DNA of 64,000 nucleotides, taken from Liopterus haemorrhoidalis. Taxonomy: Eukaryota > Arthropoda > Insecta > Coleoptera > Dytiscidae. Under the pieces are notes generated by a model that saw only the letters and a program-made list of their open reading frames with translations, was not told the DNA's origin and did no database searches. The number at the start of each line of letters is the position of its first letter. The stretch's first letter is position 1. The stretch covers positions 19,801,403 through 19,865,402 of the forward strand of contig OZ020617.1 in assembly GCA_963971575.1 (NCBI GenBank). The letters are read 5' to 3'. A program made the translations under genes and the position numbers. Positions 11,072 to 22,310 of this stretch are shown here, piece after piece.

Positions 11072-12130
11072 TCAGTTTGCAGTACCGTTTATGTAAAATA
11101 GTTTGTTTTCAATGCAAGATAAAATATATTTAAAAATTTTGTATTTACCGGTTTTATTAAGGTGCAGACGTTAACGTGTCATGTCCGAGTAGTTGATAAG
11201 AGTATTTGGCTCAATAAACATTGTGTTGTCGTGGGCATGCAGCACATGGCTGAGAAGTGAATTTAATTTCCAAGTTCTGAGGTTATAGTTTATTTCATTT
11301 TCTTGAAAGAAGGCACCGACCATGATGGTATTAGTGTGTTTAGTGTTGTTCAAAGTGCTGAGAATTAGTGATTTGTGGATATCAGTGTTATTTAACATGT
11401 CGTTAGAGCCTGCCATGATAATGATATAGTCATTTAAAGTCAAATTTTGGGTGAGTTGATTAATATTATATACTACATTATAGAAGTTAGCATTCGGCTT
11501 AAAAATTGAAGTTACATTAAAACTGTTTGCAGGTAACAAATTATTTAATATATTAGCTGAGTGTCGCCCGTGACTGTCAGCTACTAGTAAAATTTTTCTT
11601 TTAACCTTTTTTTGGGTAGACAGTTCATTAATTGTATTATTGGGGGTTTTAATATTTTCGCTTGTTGGGTGAGAATTGTTGGAGATGGTTTGTTTACCCT
11701 TTGATGATCGTGAGGTTGGCTGTGGTTCAATACTCTTCTTCTTCTTACTGCTTCGTATGAATTTGGAAAGCCTGACTTCAAGTGAATGTACTTTGGATTC
11801 TAATTTTTTAATAATATTAACGAGTTTAAGATATGGGGTTTTCGCTTTGTTTTTTCCTTTCTTGTTTGAAGGAAGAGTTTTATTTATTACAGTGTCATCA
11901 CTGTCGCTTGAGATGTCAAGATTTAACATTTCACTGACTTCTACTTGTTCTTCATTTTCGACTAATTGACTACAATTTTTGATTTTCACTGCATTTATTT
12001 TCGGGTAGAAAGCCTGAGTTTAAGACGTCTTTTAGTTTGTTAGCTAGCATTTTTTTATTACCGCCACTTATTTCACCTCTTTTCTTTAATTCATCCTTTA
12101 GTTCATATAAACGCAAATCTAAATTTTTTC
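11072..12130 (-). pseudogene. LINE ORF1: SAP-like, coiled coil, SGNH esterase-like
   Basis: The first segment (12130-12000) translates to YELKDELKKRGEISGGNKK followed by MLANKLKDVL, which closely resembles a SAP DNA-binding domain. A frameshift near 11985 leads into an acidic and lysine-rich region with heptad-like KLESKVHSLEVRLSKFI (coiled coil). The next segment has LLVADSHGR (block I-like), IIIMAGSNDM (block III-like) and, after an in-frame stop at 11171-11173, RLHLNKTG (block V-like His). CR1-group ORF1 esterases are known. The SAP-like start is the unusual part. I judge it real from sequence similarity only. Confidence 0.75.
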
Positions 12131-12339
12131 ATCATTTTAACTGGATAATTTAATTTACACTAAATCTGGAGTCTTTTTTTTTGTCACTGAGGCACTAGGG
12201 TTTATTATGTATATACGCACTTTTCTTGTAGTTATAGATCACTTTAAGTTAATTATGATGTTAAATACTAAAGACACATTTTATAGTTAACCATCAGTCA
12301 GCCATGTTTTATCTCCTGTAACTCTGTTTTGTATCTCTT

Positions 12340-12458
12340 ATGTAACTAACCGACAGCAACACGTTGTTGTCAATGATATCATGCGACTATTCCCGTCACC
12401 TCTGGTGTATCTCAAGGGCCAAATTTGGGACTGCTTTTATTCTCTAATTTTATACTTT
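12340..12458 (+). pseudogene. LINE reverse transcriptase fragment
   Basis: A short plus-strand scrap reads YVTNRQQHVVVND and, one frame over, SGVSQGPNLGLLLF, matching the 'SGVPQGS-LGPLLF' block of Jockey/R1-type reverse transcriptases. A frameshift lies near 12396. No flanking LINE sequence is preserved nearby on this strand. Confidence 0.6.
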
Positions 12459-13096
12459 ACTTAATCATTTAGCCTTTATTACCGTTAGGTGTCAGTTTGT
12501 GTAAGAGTTTGAATTTTTGCTAAAGTTGGTAATTTTTTCAATTTATTTCTATCCTTCGTCAGTGTTTTAGCATTCCTCCAATCTATTCCTGTTTTTCACG
12601 CGTATTCTTCAGTTCTTCGCTCCATGCTTTCCTTGGCCTTTCTCTACGATTTCTCCTGAATATTCTCGAATCTTCTTAATGCTATTTTCCTTTTTAAAAT
12701 AATTAACAATATCGTTGATTCTCAATACTTACTTCATTACATTTCTCTGAACTCTAACTCATGCCCTCTCAAAAATAGACTGTTATTAACTCACAAGATA
12801 TACAACAAAAACGCAGCCTAAAATTCTGCTATGTGTAGGATTATGACAGACGTGAATGCAGTACACCAAAATTAAAATAATTATATATTACAATCTTTAT
12901 GATATTTTTCACTCTCTGTATTTCTAAATTTCCTTTTTTTTTAATCAAAAAACCCTCACTACTGTCGTGCTTCATGCCGTAAGCATTGGCAGCTTGAACT
13001 GTCGTGGTGACGCGGAGATTGGCATTGAGTGGGGGAACGGCTTCTTATACAATTTCGGAGCTGTAGTCGTCTGCAGTTAAAAGCTCTCGAATTGTA
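12459..13096. other. Unassigned stretch
   Basis: No gene was recognised. A slightly GC-richer patch at 12960-13080 has no motif that I can name. Confidence 0.4.
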
Positions 13097-13695
13097 CAAT
13101 TAAGGTCATAAAAAAATAAGACACCTTTTAATTTAGTGTGTATATTTTTTCTAAAATTAATTTGTGTAAATCAGGTTTTCTAATTATGACATCTGTCAAA
13201 CATTAACTTGTCAATATATTGTCAACACTGCAAAACAGGTATGCTCTCCATTAATAATTTTGTTAAGGCTAACATAATTGCTGAAATGGAAGATGGATGG
13301 TTGGTGCGGCGAATTGCATGCTTTTATAAATAATATTGATACACGTTTTGGGTATAGATGCCTACTGTTCAAATTCGAATATATATTTATTTATTTATTT
13401 GATTATTTTACATCGGCCTATTTCTGCAAAGGGGCTAATTGCCGATGCCAGGGGGCAAGCTCCTACACCTGGATGAGGGGTGAATGATTGTGAAATGAAA
13501 GTTATGTAAACATATTATTCTCGCCAGAATAATATCACCGACGAAGAATCGAACTACCAACCACACAATCCAGACTGTTTTCCACCAGTCCAAACTGCTG
13601 CGATTTAATACGCTCGGCCACTCCGTTGGCAAATTCGAATAGATAGATTCACACTAGACAAAAAACGGTGTCTTATTTTTTTGTGTCCTTAACTG
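13097..13695. repeat. Tc1-type MITE carrying a SINE
   Basis: The ends are inverted copies of CAGTTAAGGACACAAAAAAA followed by TAAGACACC, with minor mismatches in the left end. Both ends are flanked by TA, at 13095-13096 and 13696-13697. The CAGT start and TA duplication fit Tc1/mariner. Without the SINE the element is about 340 bp and non-coding. Confidence 0.8.
13382..13629 (-). repeat. tRNA-derived SINE (Leu/Ser-like head)
   Basis: The minus strand opens with GGAGTGGCCGAGCGTATTAA, an A box of the Leu/Ser tRNA type. It continues to a B box GTAGTTCGATTCT, then an unrelated body and an AAATA-rich tail. It is flanked by a perfect 12-bp target duplication, CAAATTCGAATA, at 13370-13381 and 13630-13641. 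It is inserted in the MITE at 13097-13695 and depends on LINE enzymes for movement by family rule. Confidence 0.85.
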
Positions 13696-15427
13696 TACAT
13701 TTGATTACTGATATTATTGTATTTTTTAATAATAAATAAGAATGCAGGATATCGCATTTTCTGTGTAGATTGCAAACGATAGTTACCTAAATTCAAATAA
13801 ATTTAATTTGCGTTTTTCTCGATTATTTTGTGATGTAAGGCTATGACTTATCTATATCGTTGAAATCAGAATAGAATACTCTATAGAATAAGTAAAAATA
13901 AAATGTATGTTCCTATTTAAAATAAGAAAGTTGCAGAATGTACTCCAAGAACCACTGGTCGAAATAAAAATTACTTCACTCATTGATATATTGTTGTAAT
14001 TATGCCTAATAATTGTATTTGTTTTCTAATTTAAGTAACCTCGTAGCTCTTATAGTTCTCGAGATAACAATGGTAATCAATTTAAAATGAACACCCTTAT
14101 AGTCTCCGATGTACGTATGACTAACTATATAGATAGTAATTTATATTAAGTAATTTAGAAATGTTTTTAATATAAAAAAACATAAAATTATGTACGGTCG
14201 TTTGCACAAATAATTTAACGATTTCAATTTTACGATCTAAACCAGTGTCTTAAATGTAAAGGATTTAACCAATTACTTTAATGTAAAAAGGTAAAGGAAA
14301 TAGAAGGCTATTGATCATTTAAAGCTCGTATCTGATTAGCCTATATTGGTTGGTGGTAACGCCTCTGACACACTATAAAGGACATAAACTCGAGATGTGA
14401 ACAAAGGATGTGCAGTGTAGAGTAAGACGTTGGCACGGCACGATTCATTTACGTTTGCGAAAAGCTCTTGCCGCGATTAGATTGATTAGCACAAGGTTTC
14501 CAGTTGATTGCCCTTCAGAGCGAGAGCAGCCAGTACTCCATTTCATTACCTTAACTGAAAACCTCAAACCAGAGCCACGTACCTTTACGTATCAACTATT
14601 AAACTGCTGCACATCTTCTTTTAATTTCTAGTATATGAGTTTTTAATGGGTTTCTCTTAAAATGATATATGTAGTTAAAGCTATGGTACTGAAATGAATA
14701 GTTTAATTTTAGAAACCACCTTTCAACAAAAATGGTTAAATTTAATTTATTCTAGATTAATATTATTTATAGACATACGCACCGCGTAGTGCAGAAAGCC
14801 AAAATGTGAACCTACACTATGCGCCCGTTCTATTGTTTTGAAAATCGCGTTTGTGGCAGATACCCTTCAAACGCCACAACATATGTTTCTGCGCAAAAAT
14901 GCGTGTGTCGTACAGTTGACAGGTATGTGCCATTGTACCGAGCCCTGATGTGATATTATATAAAGTGTGATCTCAAACTGAAATGAGATTTCTGACTAAA
15001 TGAGTTCGGGGACTAGGCGTGAGTGTTATCCAGGGTTCATAATTACGATATGTGAATTAAAAGATATGTATTAGTACTTACCAACCGACTAATCAGGCAT
15101 CTTGTAATAAGTCTGGATCTTAGCTGTTCACTAAAGTTCTTACGGTTTACAAGGTTTACAGGTTTACACACATTAAGTAAGACGGTTTAAAATTAATGAA
15201 TTTGATTTATTATAATATACTATTTAGAAGAGTAAGTTTGAAAGATTCAAATATAGACATTTAAATAATGAAACAATTAAAACAAAAAGAATAAGATAGA
15301 CCATCAGAATGCCGAAACAGTGCCTCTAAGAATTCAACAACTTAGATGTTTACGCTAATCATACCGAATATTTTCTGACCTCTTCTTCAGAGAGATGAGG
15401 ATTCATATAAGAGAGCTAGTAGCGTTT

Positions 15428-15541
15428 CTAGACAAAATGGTTGAAACATTGTTCAAGGAGATGCTAGTGTTCAAAGTTATTAAGCAATAACTCTGAACAA
15501 ATATCTCCTTGAGCAATGAACCATTTAAAATATATGTCTAA
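15428..15541. repeat. Long imperfect hairpin
   Basis: Arms of about 45-50 bases pair around a four-base loop (AAGC at 15482-15485). AAATGGTTGAAACATTG and TCAAGGAGAT on the left face ATCTCCTTGA and CAATGAACCATTT on the right. TAGAC and GTCTA extend the base. It could be a small MITE or a microRNA-like precursor. The sequence alone does not decide. Confidence 0.55.
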
Positions 15542-15769
15542 ATTTACGTGCTGTAACGTAAGGTTTCTAATTTTATTTTATTATCTGAATTCTTACAAAT
15601 GTTGAATGCCAAGTACCCTTTAACATCCCTAAAAAAACGATGGTAGCCCCTTTCAAAAAAATTCTCGCGACGGGTGTTTTGTGAAAGTTTGTCATTGTTC
15701 TGGCGGACTAACCGATTCGTTACACCATTTGTAAACCAAAATCTTTGATTTTAGTAATTTCATATGGAC

Positions 15770-15930
15770 CGTTCAAACCCATGTTGGACACTAGTTTACC
15801 TGATTATTTCATTCTGGCGAAGCCATCCTACTGATCGACGGGTGTTCAATTTTTCTTCCCGTATCTTCTTAAGATTCTGTTTCCTTCATGTGCTCCGGTT
15901 CTCCTTCGCATCACGTGCCCAATCCACTAA
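15770..15930 (-). pseudogene. Possible LINE ORF2 tail scrap
   Basis: The minus strand reads WIGHVMRRRTGA followed by RILRRYGKK, resembling the W-x-GHV-R...G-R region downstream of the reverse transcriptase in RTE/R1-type ORF2 proteins. It is short and frameshifted, with no flanking domain. Confidence 0.35.
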
Positions 15931-17023
15931 TCGTATACTTCTCAGTTATTGTGTGATATTCGGCCTTGAGTACAATTCTCGGAAATTTTGTTCCATTAGT
16001 TTTTCTATTTACCATTGACTTTATTTTTTTAAATAAAATTTTATTTATAATTGGTTAATTTGTCGAATTGTTATTATTTTCCAGTTCCATCATTAAAAAA
16101 TGGTCAGTATTAATCCTTAATAACAAAATATTTGAAAAATAATGAGTAAAAACAGTTTATTCCATAGATCACCTTTGTGCAAATTTTACATTTTTTATAC
16201 TGAAGAAGCATAATGGCTATGACTAAACCAAAACAATTTTAAACACATACATATAAAAAGTGACACTTTTATTAATGAATTATTTTTATAGTCTAAAAAA
16301 TTTTCTTAGCGAAGTAGGATAGTTTTTTTATTTTCTCAAAACAGTATGGGCCCAAATTTTTACTGGACATGCAACTTTTTAAACCCATGCCCTTAAAGTC
16401 TTGAGTCTAATGGTTTTACCTATGCTACTGTGACTTTTTATTTTTTTACTTAGAAATGATATTTGATAGAATTTTTCGATTCTTAGGTTAAATCCCTCGA
16501 AGGATTGAACACATAGAGATGATAATTACTGTCCAAAGAAAAATCGACCGAAAAAGAAGACGCTATAGATTGTTTATAATTTATCTCTTTGATGACATTA
16601 TGGAAGAGATATAGATTATAAAAAATACATGGCTATGACAAAATGAAAATTGAATTATTTCTCTAACATCCGGTTGCATAAAATATTCGTATATCTAATA
16701 TTATTTACAACTGTTTTAACTTTAAAACAAGATATTAGCTGGTGCGTTGCTCAAAACAAATTCAGTTTAGTTGTGACTAAATCAATTTTAACTCATTTCA
16801 CAGGACAAGTTTCAGAGGCGAAATAATATTAAAGAAAGTAGAAGTTTATATTATTTAATTCTAATTATTTGAAAAATATAATAAATGCTTACTTTTCAGC
16901 TCATTTTTGCCAATTAATTGTTTGTATATAGTTTATTTGATTTTAATCCGCTTTTTAAATATAATTTTCTATTAAAGCAAAATTATAACCTTCCCTTACC
17001 ATATTAAATGTTTATATAATGGA

Positions 17024-17578
17024 TGTTTTTTTTAGAGGTATAGAACTTTAAATTGCAATAAAACAACGATGGATTATTCGATTGACATGAATTTTTTTTT
17101 ATTCGAAAGATAATCTTGTGGCATTACATTTTAAATATGATTTCTGGCATATGACCGCCACGGCTGGCTCGGATGTAGTCCAATCTGGACGTCCAATTTT
17201 CGATGACTTTTTCCAACATTTGTGGCCGTATATCGGCAATAACACGGCGAATGTTGTCTTCCAAATGGTCAAGCGTTTGTGGCTTATCCGCATAGACCAA
17301 TGACTTTACATAGCCCCACAGAAAGTAGTCCAGCGGTGTTAAATCACAAGATCTTGGAGGCCAATTCACAGGTCCAAAACGTGAAATTAGGCGGTCACCA
17401 AACGTGTCTTTCAATAAATCGATTGTGGCACGAGCTGTGTGACATGTTGCGCCGTCTTGTTGGTATGATTTAATGTAATGCCACAAGATTATCTTTCGAA
17501 TAAAAAAAAAATCATGTCAATCGAATAATCCATCGTTGTTTTATTGCAATTTAAAGTTCTATACCTCTAAAAAAAACA
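17024..17578 (-). mobile_element. mariner deletion derivative with about 105-bp TIRs
   Basis: Left and right ends are near-perfect inverted repeats from 17024-17129 and 17474-17578. They begin TGTTTTTTTTAGAGGTATAG and contain GATGGATTATTCGATTGACA. Between them lies only the C-terminal half of a transposase on the minus strand. The short form with long TIRs suggests an internally deleted, possibly cross-mobilised copy. No clean target duplication is visible. It sits at the 5' edge of the Penelope-like element. Confidence 0.8.
17124..17486 (-). pseudogene. mariner-type transposase, C-terminal half
   Basis: The open minus-strand frame contains YQQDGATCHTA, carrying the second catalytic Asp, and PPRSCDLTPLDYFLWGYVK, carrying the third Asp in the DLTPLD context. 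The D-to-D spacing is in the mid-thirties, as in mariner-like D34D enzymes. The N-terminal DNA-binding part and first Asp are missing. The frame ends close to the TIR. The start codon at 17486 is incidental. Confidence 0.85.
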
Positions 17579-17954
17579 CCCGTTACTTACTTCTTAAGGA
17601 ACTCTTTTGATTTTGTAGAAAAAATTAAAGAGTTACCCATACCCAATACCCATACATTGATATCATTAGATGTCAAAAGTCTTTTCACCAGCATTCTCTT
17701 GGAACTAGTCCAAGACAGCATAGTCCACCGATGGGAAGATATTCGTCAAAACACAGACATGGCGCTATCTCGTTTTTGCTACAATGCGTCAATATTAAAT
17801 TTATTAATTAAATTCAATGGTAATTACTATCAAGACACCCAAGGTCTTCAGATGGGCGCACCCATTTCAGCCGAATTAGCTGAAATGGTCATGTTTCGTT
17901 TAGAAACAGAGGTTTTACAGTCGCTGGACTATACACCCTGTTTTATTTTCTATT
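17579..17954 (+). pseudogene. Penelope-like reverse transcriptase, N-terminal block
   Basis: The frame reads FDFVEKIKELPIP, then LISLDVKSLFT (RT block with the first catalytic Asp) and GLQMGAPISAELAEMVM (the M-G-x-P-x-S block). It ends at PCFIF, where the LINE enters at 17955. The next RT block, YFRYVDD, resumes at 19024. The protein copies element RNA in this family. It is disrupted. Confidence 0.85.
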
Positions 17955-19020
17955 ATTGGACCAATTCTATTTGTAATATATATAAACGACCATTTTTAAG
18001 TTCATCAAATAGCTTACAGTCAGCAACAGATCAGGCTAAAAGTATTATTTCACGGGCTAAAGACTGGTTTACAGCTATCAAATTAAAACTAAATATTGAG
18101 AAAACTCAAAATTTAATTTTTACAAGTAAAATCTTAACGGAAAATAGCGAGTGCAAAATTAAATTTCTTGGTCTACATTTAGATGTAACCTTAAATTGGA
18201 AGGAGCACAAGCTAGATTGGCAAGTAAATTATCTTGTGTACTTTTCATTTTGCGCAATTTAATAAGATTGGTAACTTTTGAAGCCACCAAAATAGCTTAT
18301 TTCGCACTATTTCACTCGCATTTATGTTATGGAGTATTATAATGGGGTACAAGCTCACATTGTGCAACCATGTTCAAGATTAAAAAAAAAGCAATGCGAA
18401 TCATGACACATTCCAGTTACAGGGAACACTGCAAACCAATTATTGCAAACTTGAAAATATTACCTTTTCCGTCTATATATATTTATGAATGCGTATTATA
18501 CGTCAAAAAAAAAATCCTAATCGATTTACCAAACATGAAAATACACACAGTCACAATACTAGAAACAAAGCCACATTAGTTACACAACTTGTTCGTCTTA
18601 ATAAAACTAAGAAAGTCCAGACTATTGGGGCCCTCTTCTGTATAATCATCTGCCAGAGCATATTACATACAACTTCCATTCACAAAATTCAAACTCTCTG
18701 TGAAAAATATGCTACAACGGTACTGTTTCTACAGCATTGAAGACTATCTTCAAACGAATTTAAAATTAATACCAACAGATTCAATGTAATTATAATTGTA
18801 ATTATAATTATATACTAATACTCATTAAGTTTTGTACATTTGTATTGGTATAGTATAAGTATATATTGTTAGATTATAGTTTGTTTTAGATTTAATGCAC
18901 GTATGTACTATTTTAGTTATAACTTTAATTTGTTTTCTTTATAAACAAAATGTACATTGTAACTTATGACATGCAGTATGCATATTATGTATATTCTAAC
19001 TATTAATAAATTCTATTCTA
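17955..19020 (+). mobile_element. Jockey/CR1-type LINE 3' fragment inside Penelope
   Basis: It begins IGPILFVIYINDHF (RT block 4-5), skips the F/YADD motif, and continues ATDQAKS, LKLNIEKTQ, FLGLHLD, then C-terminal NPNRFTKHENTHSHNTRNKA. It ends with a TTCTA-repeat tail near 19005-19020. The target duplication TTCTATT is at 17948-17954 and 19021-19027. It is 5'-truncated and internally deleted, with several stops. Confidence 0.85.
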
Positions 19021-19865
19021 TTCTATTTCCGTTATGTCGATGACATCCAATTCGCACAGGAAAGGGAAAAAATTGATGTATGAGTTTTTTAGATGTCACC
19101 CTCATTCTGGGTCCTAACAATCGTATCCTCACCAACTTGTACCTTAAGTATTTTTCCCATGTCCCGAAAAATTCCAAATCAATGTAGCCAAAAACTTAGC
19201 TCACCGAGCTGTGTTATTATCACATGAAAAATTTCACCTTGACAATTTTATTTCTATTAACAAATCACTGAGAGTGAATTCTTATTCTAAAAAACTCATA
19301 GACAATATTATCAATATCTGCTCCACGGACATTCACATTCCTGAAAATACAAACAGACAAGACACAAATTATACGTACATTACCACCAAATATAACCAAA
19401 CTGACAAGACAATTACAAAGAATAGTGACACCGCTCAACATAAAAATAGCTGTCAAAAATACCAACAGCCTTATAAATACCATCTTTAACAGTATCAAAG
19501 ATAAAATTGACAGACTAGATCGACCCAACACTATATACCAAATTACATGTTCTGAATGTTCCAAAACATATATCGGGGAATCTAAACAATATCTGAAAAA
19601 AAATATATATCGCAACATATTACCAATATCATAAAAAAACAACCAGGAACATTCAGGATTATGTTTACATATTTTGGAAGCTGGGCATGACACTAACTTT
19701 TATACATCCACACGCATTCTAGTAGGAGAATGTAACACTTACAAAAACAGATTTATTGAAAATTGTTTTATCTCTATTACCGACCAGAATTTAAACATTC
19801 GGACTAATTTTAACAATACACATCAGACGTATTCAAAAGTCATATCTTGCCTCGACGACCGTTAA
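19021..19865 (+). pseudogene. Penelope-like RT core and GIY-YIG endonuclease
   Basis: The block opens with YFRYVDD, the catalytic RT motif. FLDVTL and a thumb region follow. The endonuclease shows TIYQITCSECSKTYIGES, matching the GIY-YIG variant with paired cysteines in Penelope elements. GLCLHILEAGHD and ILVGE-x-YKNRFIEN complete it. Frameshifts near 19090, 19490 and 19630 divide it. Confidence 0.85.
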
Positions 19866-20959
19866 CTTACTCCATTTATTTTCTCACAAGGTTTTACGGC
19901 ATATTTTGATCCTTGAACTTTTATTTATTTATTATTTAATTTTTATTATTTTCTCGCCTATCATATACGTTTTTATGTCTTTTAAAATTTTATTATTTTT
20001 TTATCATCATACTGACCAATACATATCTTCAAAATTGTATTTTTCTTTTTTTAATTATTTTATTTTCTTTGATAATGCTCGAATTGAGTTAGTAGAATTA
20101 AGTAGAATTAAACTAATCAGCTGTAACTACAATAAAGACTATACTTAACTGACAATATTATATTTATTCGGTGGAAATCCAAAAAAGCCCTACAACTCTT
20201 AGTATTAGTTTTGACATATACTCCAACTAGATAGAATATTTACAACGCTTATTGTAGCATTATAGTTTTAAACGAGTTTTAAATGTGCGATATTGGAACG
20301 CATTTTTTTTTTTTATATCTAGATTTAATTTATAACTGTTTGTAACCCTTTTACATAACTGAGCATGTATGTATTAAAATGAGACAAATACTAATTTGAT
20401 AACTAGGAAGCAGTGGACCGTAGTTGTACTGATGAGGACACTCGAAATCTAGTTTTTAGTAAACAAACATTAAAGGAAAGAGTCAGGTTTCGTTCAAAAC
20501 AAAATTACAGATTAATGAAAAAAATTGCAATCTGCAGTCCATTATTGACAAGAGTTTTTAAACCTTGTGCTTAATAAGAGAGATCCTGATCACACTCTAT
20601 TCTACTATGAACAGCAATATCTGTTTAAACTAAACCTTCTGTATTATCGGTTTAAATACTCGCGATAAGTGTTAATTATTATCAGGGGTTCAGCTAATCT
20701 CAATGAGCCATCCAAACCTTGTAAGTTTAGTGAGAAAGATTAGGAATTTGCAGATGTGCAGAAGTACAATGAAACTGTTACAAGGGCTAAACTACTATTG
20801 AAATAATTTTAATTAGTAGGTTAGTACGATAATGCGATTGTTTTACACTATATTAGCAGTCCGATAACAAAAAATTTAGTGCTTTGTGAGTCCTAAAGTA
20901 AATATTAAACAAGATACTGAGTTATGAAATATATAGCATTGTAGTATTCGTTTGTTGCA
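19866..20959. other. Unassigned stretch
   Basis: AT-rich DNA after the Penelope-like element. I see no domain, TIR or tail. Confidence 0.45.
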
Positions 20960-21592
20960 TTTTTACCGACCGCCAACATATATAAGGGAGGAATTGTGAT
21001 CATACCGATTTTGATATTTCGAGATTACGATGGATCTCCACGAATTGAGGTCCCTACATAACGTTTTGACTATTTTTAGCATGATGTCTGTCGGTCTGTC
21101 TGTCCGTCCGTCTGTCTGTCTGTCCGTCTGTCTGTCTGTCCGTCTGTCCGTCTGTGTACACGTGCAGAGCAAATTCGGCTAAAAGGATTTTTATGAAACT
21201 TCGTATTGAAGTTTTTGACATCAATAGCAAACGTTGATCAACTTTCGGTAAAAATCGGTTGACTAGAAATGGGAGTTTACTCGTGTCGATTTTAAGATTT
21301 TTGCGAATATTACATAACAGAAAAATATTTCGAAAAAATTTATTTAACAAAAAGTTGCTACTAAAGCAATAACTAACTTATTTGAGACATTTTTTGATAA
21401 AACGAAAAATGTTTTTCTTATTTTTTTCCAAGTATCTATTTTTTCAGACTTATATGTCACGTGTCCATGGTCATGATAAATAATATTTCTGTTAAAAAAT
21501 ATTAGTCCAAGTTATTTCTACTACTTTTTTTTTGCTGTTGGTTGTAGAGTTATATGATTAAATTGTTATTCTATTATGCACTGTTAACACTC
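20960..21592 (+). repeat. Repeat family gamma, copy 1
   Basis: It starts at ACCGACCGCCAACATATATA and AGGGAGG and continues with GATGGATCTCCACGAATTGA, a GTCT/GTCC microsatellite at 21085-21155, GTACACGTGCAG and AAATCGGTTGACTAGAA. Related copies are at 38848-42250 (split by a LINE) and the tandem pair 42502-43203. It is non-coding, and frames across the microsatellite are artefacts. Confidence 0.75.
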
Positions 21593-21949
21593 ATACGGGT
21601 CTATTCTGTATCTTAAAAAGTTAAAAATTAACTTCAAGGTCGAAGTTAAAAAATTTTAACCACGCTTTACAATATTTTGTTATTTTGTTACTCTATGACG
21701 TTTAAATTTTAACTTCGATGTGGTTAATTCAGAAGTGTTATTATTAATGGTATAGCTGAAGCTGAACAAATTAAAGAAATTAAATAAATATTAATAATAA
21801 TTTATTAATGACATTTTTACTTTTTAGAAAATATTTTACACGTCACTTATTACTTATTTTATATTTCCATGGATACATGTATAAAACCTCTATCTCTTGC
21901 CATAGTGGTGTATCCATGGTATTATTGAGATCATCAGAGTCTCGATATT

Positions 21950-22200
21950 TCAATACTCTCCCACAATGATGATTTCAGATAATCCCATTTCTTTCACGCA
22001 TTTTTCATTCTTGAATCTAGTTAGTCCTTTTGTGAAAACATCGGCCACCATATCTTCTGTTGGCTTATAATTTATATCAATTAAATTTTGTTCATACTTT
22101 TCTCTTACAAAATGGTATTGTATGGCTATATGTTTCGTACGAGAATGAAATCCATTATTCTTCACAAGTTTTATGGCACTCTGATTGTCGTCAAAAAATC
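21950..22200 (-). pseudogene. Copia pol C-terminus (RNase H end)
   Basis: The translation runs DDNQSAIKLVKNNGFHSR, then TKHIAIQYHFVRE, then a YKPTEDMVADVFTKGL region, the classic last part of Copia polyproteins. A stop follows just before the 3' LTR. Everything upstream of the DNQSAI motif is deleted. Confidence 0.9.
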
Positions 22201-22310
22201 GTCATTTTATTTTGTCCGACTTCATAATTTAATTCGTTTAGAAAATCTTATTATTAATTGTAAATCTGAAGCTGAACGAATTAAACAAAGTAAATAAATA
22301 TTAAAAATAA

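Larger units (their letters stand above)
7868..12145 (-). mobile_element. Decayed CR1/Jockey-group LINE with esterase ORF1
   Basis: A minus-strand non-LTR retrotransposon with ORF1 (12130-11072), ORF2 (about 10850-8023) and a short 3' UTR that ends in an ATT-repeat tail near 7868-7885. ORF2 has an AP-type endonuclease and reverse transcriptase, with no RNase H seen. The ATT tail, SGNH-type ORF1 and LP-x-E-L...FK C-terminus fit the CR1/L2/Daphne side of the Jockey group, but I cannot place it more finely. Frameshifts and stops make it non-functional. It is close to full length. Confidence 0.85.
13696..17023. other. Long stretch without recognised genes
   Basis: Mostly AT-rich intergenic-looking DNA. 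I support only the hairpin at 15428-15541 and a weak LINE scrap at 15770-15930. Reading frames such as 14410-14631 and 15764-16018 show no family motif on the plus strand. Confidence 0.5.
17579..19865 (+). mobile_element. Penelope-like element, interrupted
   Basis: Two coding blocks, 17579-17954 and 19021-19865, are consecutive parts of a Penelope-like polyprotein (reverse transcriptase plus GIY-YIG endonuclease). A LINE fragment lies between them. The 5' part is missing or cut by the mariner at 17024-17578. No terminal repeats were found. Confidence 0.85.

Noticed and set aside
22088..22297. Plus-strand 69-codon frame
   Set aside because: It lies antisense to the Copia pol tail and crosses into the LTR. 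The minus strand explains it.
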